Source: Apostichopus japonicus
Lineage: Eukaryota; Echinodermata; Holothuroidea; Aspidochirotida; Stichopodidae
Length of the DNA stretch: 60,000 nucleotides
Reading direction: 5' to 3'
NCBI RefSeq assembly: GCF_037975245.1
Contig: NC_092575.1
Coordinates: 20,971,841-21,031,840 of the forward strand
Position 1 is the first letter of the stretch, and every line of letters begins with the position of its first letter. The notes under the pieces are model-generated. The model had not been told where the DNA came from. It saw only the letters and a list, made by a program, of their open reading frames with translations, and made no database searches. A program made the translations under genes and the position numbers. Positions 12,678 to 27,600 of this stretch are shown here, piece by piece.

Positions 12678-15600
12678 CTACGTAAGGAACAAAAGCGGTT
12701 ATGCTGGTTATGGGAAGACATTTCAAACCTGTGTTTTAAAAACAAATGCTTGTAGTTTTTACCATCAACAGCTGTAATTAATAACACTGTGAATTTTGGA
12801 CAAAGGGCTGTTCCAGTTCGTGTGAATGGAATCAGTCACTGACCAGGGTGGATTCAGAGAGTATATCCCCCACCTCCCCTTGCCCTACCCCCCCCCCAAC
12901 CTGAAATTTTGAGATTGAGCATGCTTTGTGCATGCAGTCCTTACACTTTACCAGTGTTTTTATCATGCACTATGTTGGTAGTTCAATAGATATCTGTCAA
13001 TATTTCTAGACTAGCTAAGAATATACATAGTTCTAAAGATCACCCACTTCACTCCGAGTTGATCTCTCTATGCAATAGAACTAACAAGTACAATATATAC
13101 GAAATCCTACTATCTTGCCAACTTTTAGAATTATGCTTTTTAAGAACTCATTTATCTGCATAGCAGCCATACATATTCAAAATGGGTTCTTAGAATCTCT
13201 GTAATAAACCTTTCAATATCTAATCCTCCATCTTATTACTTATTTGTTCTAGCTTTCATGATTGTACATTTTTACGTCTTTTATGTATCATTATTATGTG
13301 TCCTATTTATAAATTTTGTAATTTATACTGGAATAAAGAAATTGAAATTGAAAATTGAGTTCTCTCCCCCCCACACCAAACCCCTTTTCAAAAAAATCCT
13401 TGACCTGCCATCTATTGCTGACTATAAGCCAAATGAAAGCGGTAGACAAAGTTTCAACTGACAAAAAATGTCTAAAACAGGAAACCGTCAGCAAACCTTG
13501 TACGATATTTTAAATTTTCTGTTCAGCGGCTATAATCAAACGAAATGTACATTCATGAAGCTGACAATTAACAGTCTTTATCTTGGTAAATCTAAACTAC
13601 AATGCAAGAGGCTATTCATCCAACCAGTGTAATAGAACCAATTCACCTCCCCCACCCCCACCCCCACCCCCTATAACACACTGGTTAATTACCCCAAATA
13701 TTTTTCGCATTGATGAGATTTTGTTGTAACGAAATACAACTTTTTGGTCAAATAATGAACTCACCCGCAGAGTGGTCCAGCGGTTGGTCCAGTGTTTGAG
13801 GTAAATGCGCCAAACGTTCCTCCGGTCAGCCTTCGGTCCGTACTGTCCTCGGCTGTGGTGAAATGATACTGGAACACTTTGGGGAAGGTGTTATGAGGAA
13901 TACCACCGCCTCTATCTGACACCCTGTAAGATAAAAAGATCCTCTATTTTGTTAGAACTTTGACATTTACTTGTCAGAACTTCTGCAACCATATCACGTA
14001 AATCGCAGTTTCATGAGATCACACAATAAATTACTTCTGTGTGAAAATCACTCAAATCGATCATGGGGCAAAAGAGCTTTTGCTGCTGTTGCCTCTTCTC
14101 TGTGGAACAGCCTTCCAGAACATGTAAACACAGTCCATCTCTTGCTTCTTTCAAACCCTCTCTCAAGACTCATCTGATGAAAACTGTTTAATTAATTGTT
14201 CACTGTTGCCCATTTTTGCTTGCATTTTTGTCTTGTACTATGTTTACTGTTTTTTGTTTTGCTGTCTCACTGTTTGTGTCACTGCGCCATGAGCGTCTCT
14301 TTTGACGGATACCGGCGCATTATAAATGTCCATAATTATTATTATTCATCATTCTTACAGAACACCAAACATTTTTCCGACAAAAATCGGATGCCTTCGT
14401 CACGTCACCCGGATTAAATGTGTTTGTTCTCAAGGGCCTGCAGGAGTCTGAGATCAAACTACAAACTAAAAAAAATAAAAATAAAATATGTAGACACACA
14501 ATTGCACTCCTCTCCGTGATATTATCTACGTTCTTCAGAGAGAGAGAATGGGGCTTTTTTTGCATAAGAAAGACAACCCTAATATTCATGAACCATTTTT
14601 GAAAATAATTTACAAGGTGACTTGACTTGGGAGTCAAACTGAATAATATGGACACAGAACTGTTGTTCTCTCCTCAGTCAAGCTACCCTGGTCAGCCCGT
14701 TTAAAAAAAAAAAAAAAAATACAGAGATTCTGCTAAACAGGTGTCATTTTATTGAAAAAAAATCAAAATGATTACCAGCTGAACTTTAACTCAGGATTAC
14801 AAAGAGAAATAATAAAACATAATTCCACTACTCATAACTTTGATATCAAGTATCTTGCTAAGGAGGAGAGCTCCCTTAGCTGGAACCCTGATCCACCGAC
14901 ACAAGGCAATACCAGTCCACAGTATGGATGTTATCAATCAAAATGGCATTTAAATAGCTTCAATACATAGCATTATATGCTGTCTTGGCAAGAGCAATTT
15001 CATCTAAATCTATCTATCTAACTTCATACTTTCAACATTTTATGGGCTCCATCAGCTTGGACCATACCATTCTTATACAGTACAGACAACCATTAGTCTA
15101 CTTTCTATGTTAACACAGCAAATGCTGGACAACATTATCCTTACCAAACACCCCCCCCCCCTTCTCCCTTCCATTTCAATATATAATGGATGCATCCAAA
15201 TCAAATGTTTTATACAACTTTTCATCCTTGTCATCCCCTGAGTCAAGAGTGACTTTGAAACTTGCTAGACAGAGTAAAATCTCACATCCCCATCAATTTA
15301 ATGGATGATTCCAGATAGTGCATGGCAACAGATCTTTGCCAATAAACCACTCTCATAATAGAAGTAGCAAACAATTACCAGATGAGATATAGTCTTCAGA
15401 GATATGGATCGATCCCGGGGCTGCACAAATAACTCTTTGACTATGAGCTTATACTAGAGAGGGTATCCAGTGCCCTGCTAACATAAACATACAATTAAAC
15501 CTGCCTACCAAACTACCATACAATCAAAACATATAAATACCAGTTCCTTATTCAGAGCGAGGAGTTACAGACGGCAGTAAATATTACCTGATAATGAAGT

Positions 15601-18600
15601 CCTCATCGTTGTTGGCTACTGTTATGACGATGTCAGGTAGATTGTTGGGAGTGTTGAGGTGATGCTCCACGGTAGCCCTGGAAGAGAGAGTCATTAAATG
15701 TCACAACTGGTAAAAGTTCAAACCAGAAACATAATCTTCCTAAAGAATGAAATACCAACGCCTCATAGAGCAAACAAGTCAGGCCTGTTTTTGTACGTTC
15801 CTCAGAGTGATGAGGACAGAAGCTGGTCGATCTATATAAAGGCTGAGACTACTTCTGTCCCTAATTAAGATTTTGTGCTAATTGTCAATGATGGCAGAAA
15901 CTGATTGACTAAGCGCATATTGTCTCACATGACATGGTGAGAGAGGCCTTTTTTTCATGGAGGTTTAATACCATTTTAACTTGTTTTCTTACTAGTAAAC
16001 TTATGCCAGGAAAAAACATTTTGGATCAATTTGTACTGAACACAGATGGTATAAGCCTCAATTTGGATAAATTCTTTTATTTGGTATCGTGTGATATATT
16101 AACTGACTTTGACTAATTTTCTTCTCAGATGTTTTTGTACTGCACAAAATCTGTGATACAGGTCTGAATTAATGCAGTAATTTGGTGATTTTGCACAGCA
16201 GTTTGCTATGCAATGATACCAGCTAACTTATTGCCACGAAAGTATTATACAAGAGAATATGTAACCTAGACAAACAAGAGAATATGTAACCTAGACAAAC
16301 ATGCCAACCTTAAAACCTGCTACTATTAACAGCTGAGAAACAGGTTCAGGCTGTTGATAAGTTTGCAAGCTTGAAACAATAGGTGTAAGTAAACAAAACA
16401 ATATCACCCTGGCAGTAGATAATGACTCGACCTTTGTGACACTTGTCAACAAACAATTTACCGTTATCTTAAGAGCATTAGAAACAGTTAGGTCAAAGTC
16501 ATGGTATTAAAGTCATTTTCAATTGTTAGCATTATCACGCTTGTTTGCATATATCTGCATATATATGTCTGTTTAATGGAATGTACATACACAGCACTGT
16601 CATTGTTATGCCCTAGCGAAGGAAGCACTCTAGTAGCTATAGGGAGCCATATTTAGAAATGGATTTGGAAGAAGCCCGGGCATTTTGCCTTTCGATCAGC
16701 GATCTGTTTGGTACTGTCCAAAAGTAGACATATGGGGTGGGGCTTGGTGGGAGGAATACTTCCTTTAAACCCCTATCCCACACCTTCTGCTGAATCTAGT
16801 CTAAGGTGACTTGTAAGCTCCAACATGTTCTCTATGTTAGCTATGTTCATTTCTTGTCTACATGTCAAAATTAGATACAGGCATGTTTCTCAATAGCAGA
16901 GGTTGTCTACATGTCAAAATTAGATATAGACATGTTCCTCAATATCCGATGTTCATGCTTTCCTACTAAATTACATACTAATTACATGATCTCTTTATGC
17001 CAACATATACAAATCAGCACAGGAACATGAAACACTCAAGTCTAATGGCACTGACTCATGTCTTAATGAAATTCGACCGAGTCCATGCAGACAATGTGAC
17101 AGTTGCAACAGGAAACATTAAAATATCACAACAGGAATAATGTTAATTGACTACATAATTAAGCAATGACTGACTGATAACGACACACACAGTATAAGCT
17201 CATGTCATGTTATTGTTACTGAGATTGGCCTGTTCAATAGCGATCGAAGTTGGGACAATGTCATACCCATACGAATCAGTAATGTAACTCTTAATCAAAT
17301 ATGTCACTTTTGCATTACAATAATCAACATGGATGGCACCAGCCACATGTGTTTGTGTGAGAAGCCCAATCAAATAGAGTAGAATAGAAAAATGTTTACA
17401 ATTGGTAGGCAATCTTCCCAACTATTACCAGAAAGCTACCACAAAATTTGCTTGAAATAATACCACACCCAACCCAATTTAGGATCTCGTATGAGCTGTT
17501 TTCGAAAATTGAACTTTAAATACTGCCTAATCAGCGACTCCAAATGGAAGGTTCACCAAGGCTTTCAACTTAACTCACCTCATGGCATTCTTGATAATTT
17601 CGGGCAGAATGTAGTCCAACGGTTGAATTATGTATGGAAACATTGCTCCAACGTGGCCGTTCAAACGGACTCGAGGTGCGTAACCGTACCTCAGCTCGCA
17701 CTGTTCTCTGTGGAACAAGATTTGTTGTACACATAGGTTATGAAGGTTTGTGTTTGTAAAAAAATTGGATTCCTTACCGCCTCACCCTACAGGAGCACAT
17801 AGTTTAGGAAAAGATTGCCTGACAAGGCAATGAAACCCAAAGATTTTAGCAGCTTTCCTTACATTTTGCAACTTTTAAATCAACAATATGGGAAATGAAG
17901 AAACGTCTCACTTGTTATAAGATATTTTCAAATTCTCCCGAAATAAAACTTTCAATTTTTTTCTTCTTCTACCACTACTACTACTACCACTACTACTACC
18001 ACTACTACTACTAACACTACTACTACCACTACTACTACTACTACTACCACTACTACTACTACTACTACCACCACTACCACCACCACCACTACCACCACCA
18101 CTACTACTACTACCACTACTACTACTACCACTACTACTTCCACTACTACTACTAACACTACTACTACCACTACTACTACTACTACTACCACTACTACTAC
18201 TACTACTACCACCACTACCACCACCACCACTACCACTACCACTACTACCACTACCACCACTACCTCTACCACTACTACCACTACTACCACTACTACTACT
18301 CCTCTACATCATCATCACCATCATCACCACCACCATCATCATCACCATCATCAAAGATGACTAGTGTTATACCCATCTTCTTTTAATAAACCATTCTATA
18401 GCCCATAAATCCTGCATGCATCCTTTCTACCTATCCATCTCTCTCTCTCTCTTTCTCACATTACCTTGCAAAGTCTGCCCACTTCTCGAGGACCTTCTTC
18501 AAGAACACCTTGGTGCAAATGATACCCACAAAGTCGGGCTGTGGAATTGTAAGAAAGAGGAACAAAACTGCTGCGTGGAGGGAAAGAGAAACATGAAAAA

Positions 18601-21600
18601 AAAGAAAAGGAAAAAAAAAACACTTGTTCAGTGACTGTAGATTCAAACTTTACTAAAAAAGGCTGCCAACAGAGCAGTTTTACGATCGTTCTATCTGGTA
18701 ACAACAGGTCCTGAAGAGAAACCGGGAACAGAATGTCAAACTTAGAAAAAAAAGGAACTTTAACAAACATAGAATCTCTCACATCACTAAACCGGATAAC
18801 TTTCCACCATCCCAAAAAAAAGAGGAAAAAAAAAGAGAAAAAGCCATTTCGGAAGAGAAAACGTTAACATCTTTGGAAACAACAAAATGCTTTAAATAGT
18901 ATCAGTTGTGTGGACATCCAACGAGATGTAGACGAGGTATCGGTCCGAATAATTGTCATTCCAACCGGCTGGTATAATCATGACCATCAAAGGACTACCG
19001 GATCGGCGGCGATCACGTCATCGCTGTTTCAGTGACACCGATTATGAGATGCTCGTTCCTACGTTCAACATGAAAACCAATTTATGTTTTAAGGATCGAG
19101 CCCGGTATGGTTCCCAAACTTCTCGGCAAGACTTACTCTATCTTGATGAAGTGCCAAGTGATGCTCTGCCAACATCCTGATCCCAAGACGAGACGTTAGA
19201 ATACGATCCAAGAACCGATGGATCAGAGTTTCGTCCTGAAATAAAGAGAAAAACATTATTTAGAAATGAAACAAGATGCATACAATTTAACATCATCAGT
19301 CTAGCTGTCAAACAACATTATGAATATCACTCATTGCTTCATAATTATTTTAAGTTTCTGAAAACATCTGCAAAATTATGGCATCTTTTTGCTCAATATG
19401 GACATATATAATAATCAACGAGATTCTACGTCGTAAAAGTAATTACGTCTATGGTGTGTATGCTTCCCAGATTCCACTTCACATGAAATGACTTTTCACT
19501 CAAGTTCAGTGGTGCATCTGAGTACCCTGTATAAACTCATTTTACATATTAGATATTAGTTTCCATGACAACCATGGCCATCAAAACACAAAAATATGCA
19601 ATCAAAGAGCCCTTGAGAGTGGTTTGTTGTTTGTTGACTATGCAACGCAACACTGTTAAAAGTGATAAAGTCTTTGTCACTTGTGTGACCATGAAATGTT
19701 TCATAACCATAGAAAATATTATCTAAGCTAGCCTATATCCTCGACAAACTTTCCTTTGTTACACCGTACATGTTAAACAAAATCTGACTGACCTTGATAT
19801 GTTTGCGGCTCTCTCTGAAGCCCTCGGCCAAGTGGGTGACCACATCTTTATGATCATCTAGCAAGTTTCTGACTAGACGAGAGTACCTCTGCTCGGTTGC
19901 TAGGCTATCAATCTGCCAGAGGTAAACACATAAAGAGCCAGAAATAAGTAACAGCTGCATGTGTTTTCCGTAGAACAGCTGTTCCCCAAAAATGTGGCAA
20001 TCCTGAAACTTATACACTATACCATGTACAGGCCGGGTAGCTACTTGCCTTTAATATCATCATTGAGTAAAGTCAAATCTTTGCTGTTTTATGAGAAAAT
20101 TCAAACTACTTATATACATATATATTGACCTTCCTTACCAGTTTTGAACCTCTGGACATACAATCAGCATCCATAGCCTAGTGGTTAGGGTGTCTGCATG
20201 AAAAGTGGGAGGTATGGGTTCGAACCAAAAGTTGCTCCAAAAGTTTTGCTTTCCCTTCCATATACATCCACCGTCCTCCAATCTCTCCTGCCCCTCCCCA
20301 CCTTCTTCCCTGTCCCTCCCCAACTTCTTCCCTCCCCACCGCCCAAAACCTACTGTCAAAATCTGTGAATGTATACATCATGAAAACAAATCACAAGTTT
20401 AGGCCACAGTCCCCACACTCTTTACGGAGGTGGCTGTGCTCAATCCAACCAGAGACAAATTTGGGGACATTTGAGGGAAATTTTTTATAGTGAAGCCTGG
20501 TTCTCACCTGTGGGAACTCAGACAGAAGAAAGAAAGATCTTATGTAGAGTTCATGAACATGGAGGATGGTTGGATTGCATCCAACGATGAAGGGCAGACC
20601 CCTGAACTCTGCAATGCGATGGGCTACACGAACAGGTAGTTCTTTGTGTAGATATTGAGCGCTTCTCTGTTGAAGAGGAGGGGGAATTAACAATAGATAT
20701 GTATTAAAGCCTCATTTAATATATATGCATTCCATTAAGGATAAACAAGAACTAAACCATCACCTCTCCAAACACTTGTGGTTATTTATATTATGTAGTA
20801 CTGTAGTAAAAGGCATTGAAGACTCGCCCCAAACCGCAAGCCACGCTCTGAAAAAGTTAACTTTCCGTTGCTTGCAAGTGAAGTTTTTCTTGTCGCTACA
20901 AAATGCAGACAGTAATGAACCATGATACCTTATTATCTTTTATCTTGACCTGAGATGTCCATCGCTGCTATGTACACTGTGTTGTGGGTATTGATCGTAG
21001 CTGTATGTATTGACTGTACACTAGTGTCTAATTACCGAGGGTAGCAAGCTGTGTGTGCATTTTCTGGGATCAATGGGGGTGTCTAACACTTCTGTTACAC
21101 CTCATTCGAAAGTAGGTCAGATTACCGGCATCAGATGTTTCTTTGTGCACGAGTCTTCACACCCTTTAATAATCACACAGTCATGTGAATGTACTTTTCA
21201 CTGTACAAGGTTCAAGAACATATTGTTCAAGTAAAATGTGTTAACTTTTTCACAGCACTGCAAAGTTATACTGACAAGTGATGTCACCAATTTACCTAAT
21301 AAATAACCAAGATACGAAAGGGAAAGAATCACTTTCTAAACGCTTATACATATGTACATAGCATACTATAAACCACGTACAGAAAGCTACAATACAATAC
21401 ATGAAAAGATAATCAGCCACTTTAGAAGAATTGCACCGGTGCACAGTATTTTCCTGTGCATTGTTATCAACTTGGATGACATGGTCGCCATAGTTACACA
21501 CACAAATATCCTGTACACAAGGAAGTCCTGCCTTCCCCACCTGCCTTTAAAGAGATAATGTATGAATAATAGTAGAAGCTGTGGGGTGCTGTGGCAGAAC

Positions 21601-24600
21601 TCTACTATTCATACAGGCTGTATCCTGAAATTTGGATGTGTGCCAAATTCTTTTGGCAATGATTTAGACCTACTGTATCATGCATATCACACCCACGGTA
21701 TTATAACCCAGATATAAGGAATTCATGGAAAGTCCCATCATTGTACAATAAAAACTAAAATGCACCCAGATTTTTTTCTTTCTCCTGGTATACAGTCCCA
21801 CATGTGGGATTAATAACACTTTTACTGACATTACTGTACAGGGGGCGCTGGCCTTGACCCAGACTGACATTGACACTTCCAAATATAATCTAACTACCAG
21901 ACTATGAGCGTTTGCCAACATCTGAGGGATAGTTTCCGATGAAAAAAAAACAAATATATCGGCAAATTCTGATTGGACTAAAAGTCATAAAAGTTGGCTG
22001 GATACCAACAGCCAGTCAACCAGCAATAATGCACAGTTGAAGCAGTTACCGTAGCTATATTGGGATGTGAGTTATATCATATCAGGGAGTTGTTATGGAA
22101 CAACAACTCCCTGGTTATCTCAAGGAGTTGTTATGGAACAACTCCATGGTTATATGATAGTACTTTTATCCAACAGTTGTAAAAAAAGATAGCAAGGAAT
22201 GTCAAGGCCCGAAATTACCTTCTTACCAGTCTCTGGATATGAACATTATGCATGAACTAATTTTTTATCCTTTTTTTTTGTGTGTGTGTTGTCAACCTAA
22301 TTGATGGGGAGCTCGATCCAAAGGTATGGTTCACTTATAAAATGGATGTTCAAGGAGTCTAGTAAGAACAACAAAATGCCAAATAAGATACTTTCTTTAT
22401 AAAAATTTTCAAAATATTTCTTGGTCTGGCATTCATTCGACATTTTTATTTTTACTTAAAATGCTGAATTTACAGGTATACCAAAGATGAGCTGATCTTT
22501 CTAATACAATATAATAAAAGTCGCTAAGTTGGATGAGGTATTCGACCGAGGGTAATATTTCTATGACAAGACGATGTACATTCAGTGTTCACATCTCATA
22601 CACTCTTGGCATTCAAACTGAGGCTTACATCTGATTCTGAACTACTCTAGATCCATCCATACTGTGAAGTAATTGAGATGTCCAGTAAGGAATTTTCCTG
22701 ATTGAAGTATGGTCCAGTTTAAAATAAGCACCAATAAAATGAGCTCAACTAGCATTTTCTTTTCGGCTGGTGACCAAGATACAGAGAAGCATCTTAAAAC
22801 TTTGGAGAGGATTTTCATGAGGGTTGGAGAGGGAGGGGGGGGGGTGGGAGGGAAGGTAATATGACAAAGCAGGAACAGCATGCAAGTCCAATTAAAGATC
22901 GTCCACATTTTGTACGGAGAAGACAAGTGAGAGAGAAATGAATCACACTTCTTTCTTTCCAGAATGAGCAAGAATGGCTACATACTTTGCAAAAATAGAA
23001 ACACAAGTTCCAAAAACTTACCAAAAGATATTTTCCGTCGGGTGATTTGCCGGTGTAGAGTAAGGTGCCAGGCGTCAACCGAACCGATGGCTGTTGGCAG
23101 ACGATAGTGAAAATATATGAATGACGTTAATACTTAAATACACTAGGACAAAGTTACATAGAGTGTCATTAATAGTACTTAGCAACATTTATAAAACAAT
23201 TAGTCAATCACAATTAATACTGTAAGTCTACCAGTTCTATTGTTCACAAACTTTGAGAATGCAAAGGAGCATCGGGATCCTGTTTTAGCCAGAACCCTGG
23301 ACGCACCCTCATTTGAGAATGCGAGGTGGATCGATGACGAACAGAAGGCATTGTGCACACAAACACGAAAAGGTCCCCGTGATTGTTTACAAATTCACTG
23401 TGAGGGCTTTGTTCTGTATGTTTGTATTACTTCTGTGCAGGTTTATGTGGAAGTGTTTAGGTCAAGTAACCTGAGATCTCAGTGCACTTGTTCCACCCCC
23501 CCCCCATTCCAGGGAGTCTACACTTCAATGTTGTGTAATTGTTCAGGATCTTCCCCAGAGAGGGGGATCTCAATTGCAGGGTCTGCTCCTGAGTACGAGA
23601 GCGTCCACTCTACAGTACTATCTTGATCGCCCTTGCAGAGTCAGATCCATCTTGCATTTTTAACTGTGAACAAGGCTGATATAGTAGGCATGAAACTAAG
23701 GTCAAAGGTTAGCAATCATGCACGCAATCCTTGAATCACAAAACACCTTGTACATGTACAGTACAGGGTAAAGTACAGTACTATTAGACTTTATCAATGC
23801 GATCACTGTACAATGAAACTCAGTTCTTAAAACGTGTCAAACATCAAATGTTATCACAGAAGGGTAAGCTGTCAACTCAATGACAAACAGCAGTGACTTC
23901 ATAGAAAAACAAACATGTTTTAGCTACTGTAAGAGAGTTTGTGATCTCAATAGGAGTTCCACCTCAAACTGTGGGCTGTTCTATATAAGCTACAGTACTG
24001 TAAGTTGTTTCAATCACTCACCCTTGTACACCATTTCTACCCTATTGTAGACATGTCACATTGGTGGGGAAGGGGTATGTACAGTATGCTAGGGATTCCA
24101 ATTGTAAGACAAAATTTCAACCAGAAAGCCAGCGACACTGCTTTGTGATTCCTTGCATGTACAATTTGCTCAAATTTTCATATAACTATCTGACTATAAA
24201 GTACCAAGTAAAAAGTTAATCCACCATGAAATTTTTGAGTTACAGTGTTCACAAGCAAGTGTCAGATACACACACACACACGCACACACGCCATTACCAT
24301 CGCATAGTTTCCTTATGCCTCCGGCAAGGAGTAAGTATTTTTACACTGTTAAACCAAGAAATTCTATACTGTAAGTTTGCAAGTAGTGGACAATAAGACT
24401 GTGTTTAAATACTAGCAATTATGACATACTTTAGTCTTAAGTACAGTATAGTGATCAGCATGAGAGAGTATATATACTGCTGCATCATCCTTATTTACAT
24501 TATGTGTGCCCATTGCGTGTTCTCAACACCACTCCAAAGATAGCACTGCACAGACAATATCAATTCTAAGCACCACCTGAAACTCATCATACAAAAGGGC

Positions 24601-27600
24601 TGGCACGTTAGCATCTGACCGACCTATCGATATGTTAACCACTTTCTATATATGTTAATCAGGAGTTAATGGAGCAACACTAATTAATAGAAATTATAAA
24701 CGGTATGCAGGCAGTCAAGTGAAGCCATAGAATAGAGTACAGAGGAGTTACCAAAACAGCTGGCCTTGGCAACGACTGAATATAATGCACTTTTGTAAAC
24801 AATGAATAGCTTAGGGGTTCAATGTGGGGAATATTTGGGGCTCCCTGTAATACTGTATGTACTCTGCATTAGAGACACATCTTCGAGCTAAGTAGTTTAC
24901 TATCTGTGGTACAGTAGCTGTGGTGTACAGTATGTGCATGAGGAATGTACAGTATTGACAGAGCTGTACATGAATGAGTCATGCAGGGCTGTAAATGACC
25001 TAGAAGGCTGTACTGAATGTATCATGTGTATGATCTGTGATCTGATGAGCAATGTTTACACAGAGGGCTGTACAGGTACATGTGGTATGTGCTAGCACAG
25101 TGCTGAACAATGTGCTAGAGCTATTGTATGTTAATTACGTACACAGAGCAAAAGCAATGCACAGTGACCAGACATACATAGCTGTAGCATACTGTACATA
25201 CGTACTGTATGCGCTATGTACGGACACAGAGCAGTACAGTAGTTGTGCATGAGCAACTGTATGTATACCTGTACGCAATTTACTGTACAGTAGTATGAGC
25301 AACATTTCAATTAAATGTTGGATTATAGCCCTGTGTTTACACAGGGCTATATTCAAACATTTGCATATATTCACAGTAGCTAAGCTGGTAGCTACTGTAC
25401 ATTTGGACTTGTAAACTGCTGTACATATGTGCATTAGCTTTGTATTCTGTAGCATAACAGGTACATCATGTGCATGAGCTACAGTATGTATGTACGCCGA
25501 GCGCATGCGCACGAAATGTATCATACAGTTGGGTACACAAAGCTGTAACTGTAAACAATGTAATCAGACCTACTTTATATATTCATGAGCATATATAAGC
25601 TATAGCACATGAGCTACATACATACGTACAAAGGCCTCAATTGTGTCTCAAGACAGAATTAGCAACCTGTAGTTAGTTTTATACAAAAGGCAAAGGTCAG
25701 CCCGGCTAATGTGAACACAACAAATGACAGAAAGTGGACTCCCTAATTTAAAGAATGAGTGACATTCATGACCTGCATATGTTAATAGAGTTACATGAAA
25801 GATCGCAGGAGTGCATCCAAGTCTTCAACTAGTATCACAAGTTTCCAGCTTCATTACGAACAAAACACTTTTGCTCGCATGCAAGTCTACACCATTACTC
25901 ATATATGTACTGCATGTTCCTGGTGTACAAGCAACACTGGTACAGCTTTCTGTAAATCATTTATAACGGCTGACATGTAAGCCAGGGTCTGGTTTTAACC
26001 ATCTGTTACAAATTAACGTTACAAATTAACGGTACGTATGTTGCATACTTTCCTATTATACTCTTAGCTATAAAACAGTGACACGATAAAAGACATTGAT
26101 ATAAATTTATTAATCATAAATTTTAAATCATTGCCGCACTGTACGCTTCAAAGTCTGACAAGAGGCTTTTAAAAGCAACAATGATGGCCAGCTATGAGGA
26201 CATATTTTAGCAATCAAATCTGCAGGGCATTCTCCTTTTACAGTATATACCATAAACAAACTGAAGGAATTTTTTTGTGACTGATGAATTAAAAGACTCA
26301 ATATGGTCAAATGCCTCATGATAAATGTATGATAAATGTAGTATATACTTAACTAGAGTTAAAAATTAGACTATTACTTTTAATATGCAAATGAATTATG
26401 CAACTAAGTATTCAGTGGTATGAGTAACTGGTTAGTTATGATTACGCAATTATGTATTTTTTTGGTTGATTCTAGACATTATCTTTGGCTCGATATCAAA
26501 GTAGGTCGCTAGTACGCCCGGCGGTTTTTCTTGAAGTTTATAGACCTTACGTACAGTACCTTCAGTTTTGAACTGTTAACAGCAGATTACACTTTGCCTC
26601 TTACAGTAGTTATCTGATCTCAAATTCTTAGTGAATGAACAAAGAAAAAGTGGATATTTTAAGCCTATGCAAATAATTTATCTATCTCAAGGTACTTGTA
26701 TTCTTCAATTAGTTGGTCCTTTTGGTAACTTAAAGCCATACCTGTATACAGAGGTTACAATCGTAACAGTTTTATTTAATTGACTCATTATTAATGGCTT
26801 TTAGTTCATAAAATGTGACAACTATGAGGAGATTTGAAACAGATTTACTGTCCTTCCATATATATTTAATTTTTTTTTCCCGACAACTTTTCAGGTTCTG
26901 ACTTGACAAACATGTCGCAAATCATGGATAGTGATTACCAGGGTTATAGCTAGGAGATTGTGAGTGCTGGTTAAATAAATTTGCGAAGCGTAGCGAGCGA
27001 AGCTTTCGCATCTCACGGCCGGGAGTCCAGGGGCCCGCTTAAGGGCCCCTGGTGGGGTCCAGGGGCAAATAACAGAAAAAGGTGACGTTAGTATCATGTT
27101 TTACGGCAAGGGAAAGATAAATTTGTTACTTTTGTTGTATTTCACAAGCATTTTACTATTTTTTTGTGCCGGCCAGTGCACTGTTTATTCACTTCCAATG
27201 CCGGCGGCAGGCGTGAGTGGCGGTTACCACCGGCCGCCGCCTGCCGGCCGGCGTGGCTATAACCCTGGTGATTACTCTGCAACTGGTTGGCTGGTTGAAT
27301 TTGAATGCGTACAAATTAGTTTTTCTTCTTTTCTTTTCTTTTCAATTAAATATTGCAAATGCTGTAACAACCAGTGGTTCATTTACCACAAGATGAAAAA
27401 AAAATCTGACTTCTACGTTTCTTTCCAATATATCTACTCATTAAAGAAAGTAAATTGAAATGGAAATAATCATGTTATTTAAGTTAAAGCTCAAATTCAC
27501 TAAATACTGATATCATCCAGCACAAGTTTCAAGTTTATTAAAACCCAGTATAAATACATGAAAGTATATACATAAATAGGATATTACATATAGCACATTA

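Noticed and set aside
17952-18290. Open frame of more than 100 valines on the minus strand
   Set aside because: Translation of the ACT/ACC microsatellite in a BCKDK intron, not a gene.
23240-23626. A 128-residue plus-strand open frame within BCKDK intron 1
   Set aside because: No recognisable domain, antisense to the gene, and the sequence contains a C-run and internal repeated words. Chance is more likely than a gene.
27096-27458. A 120-residue plus-strand frame with a hydrophobic start
   Set aside because: It begins inside the hAT MITE and runs across its end into intron sequence, so it is a by-product of the insertion.
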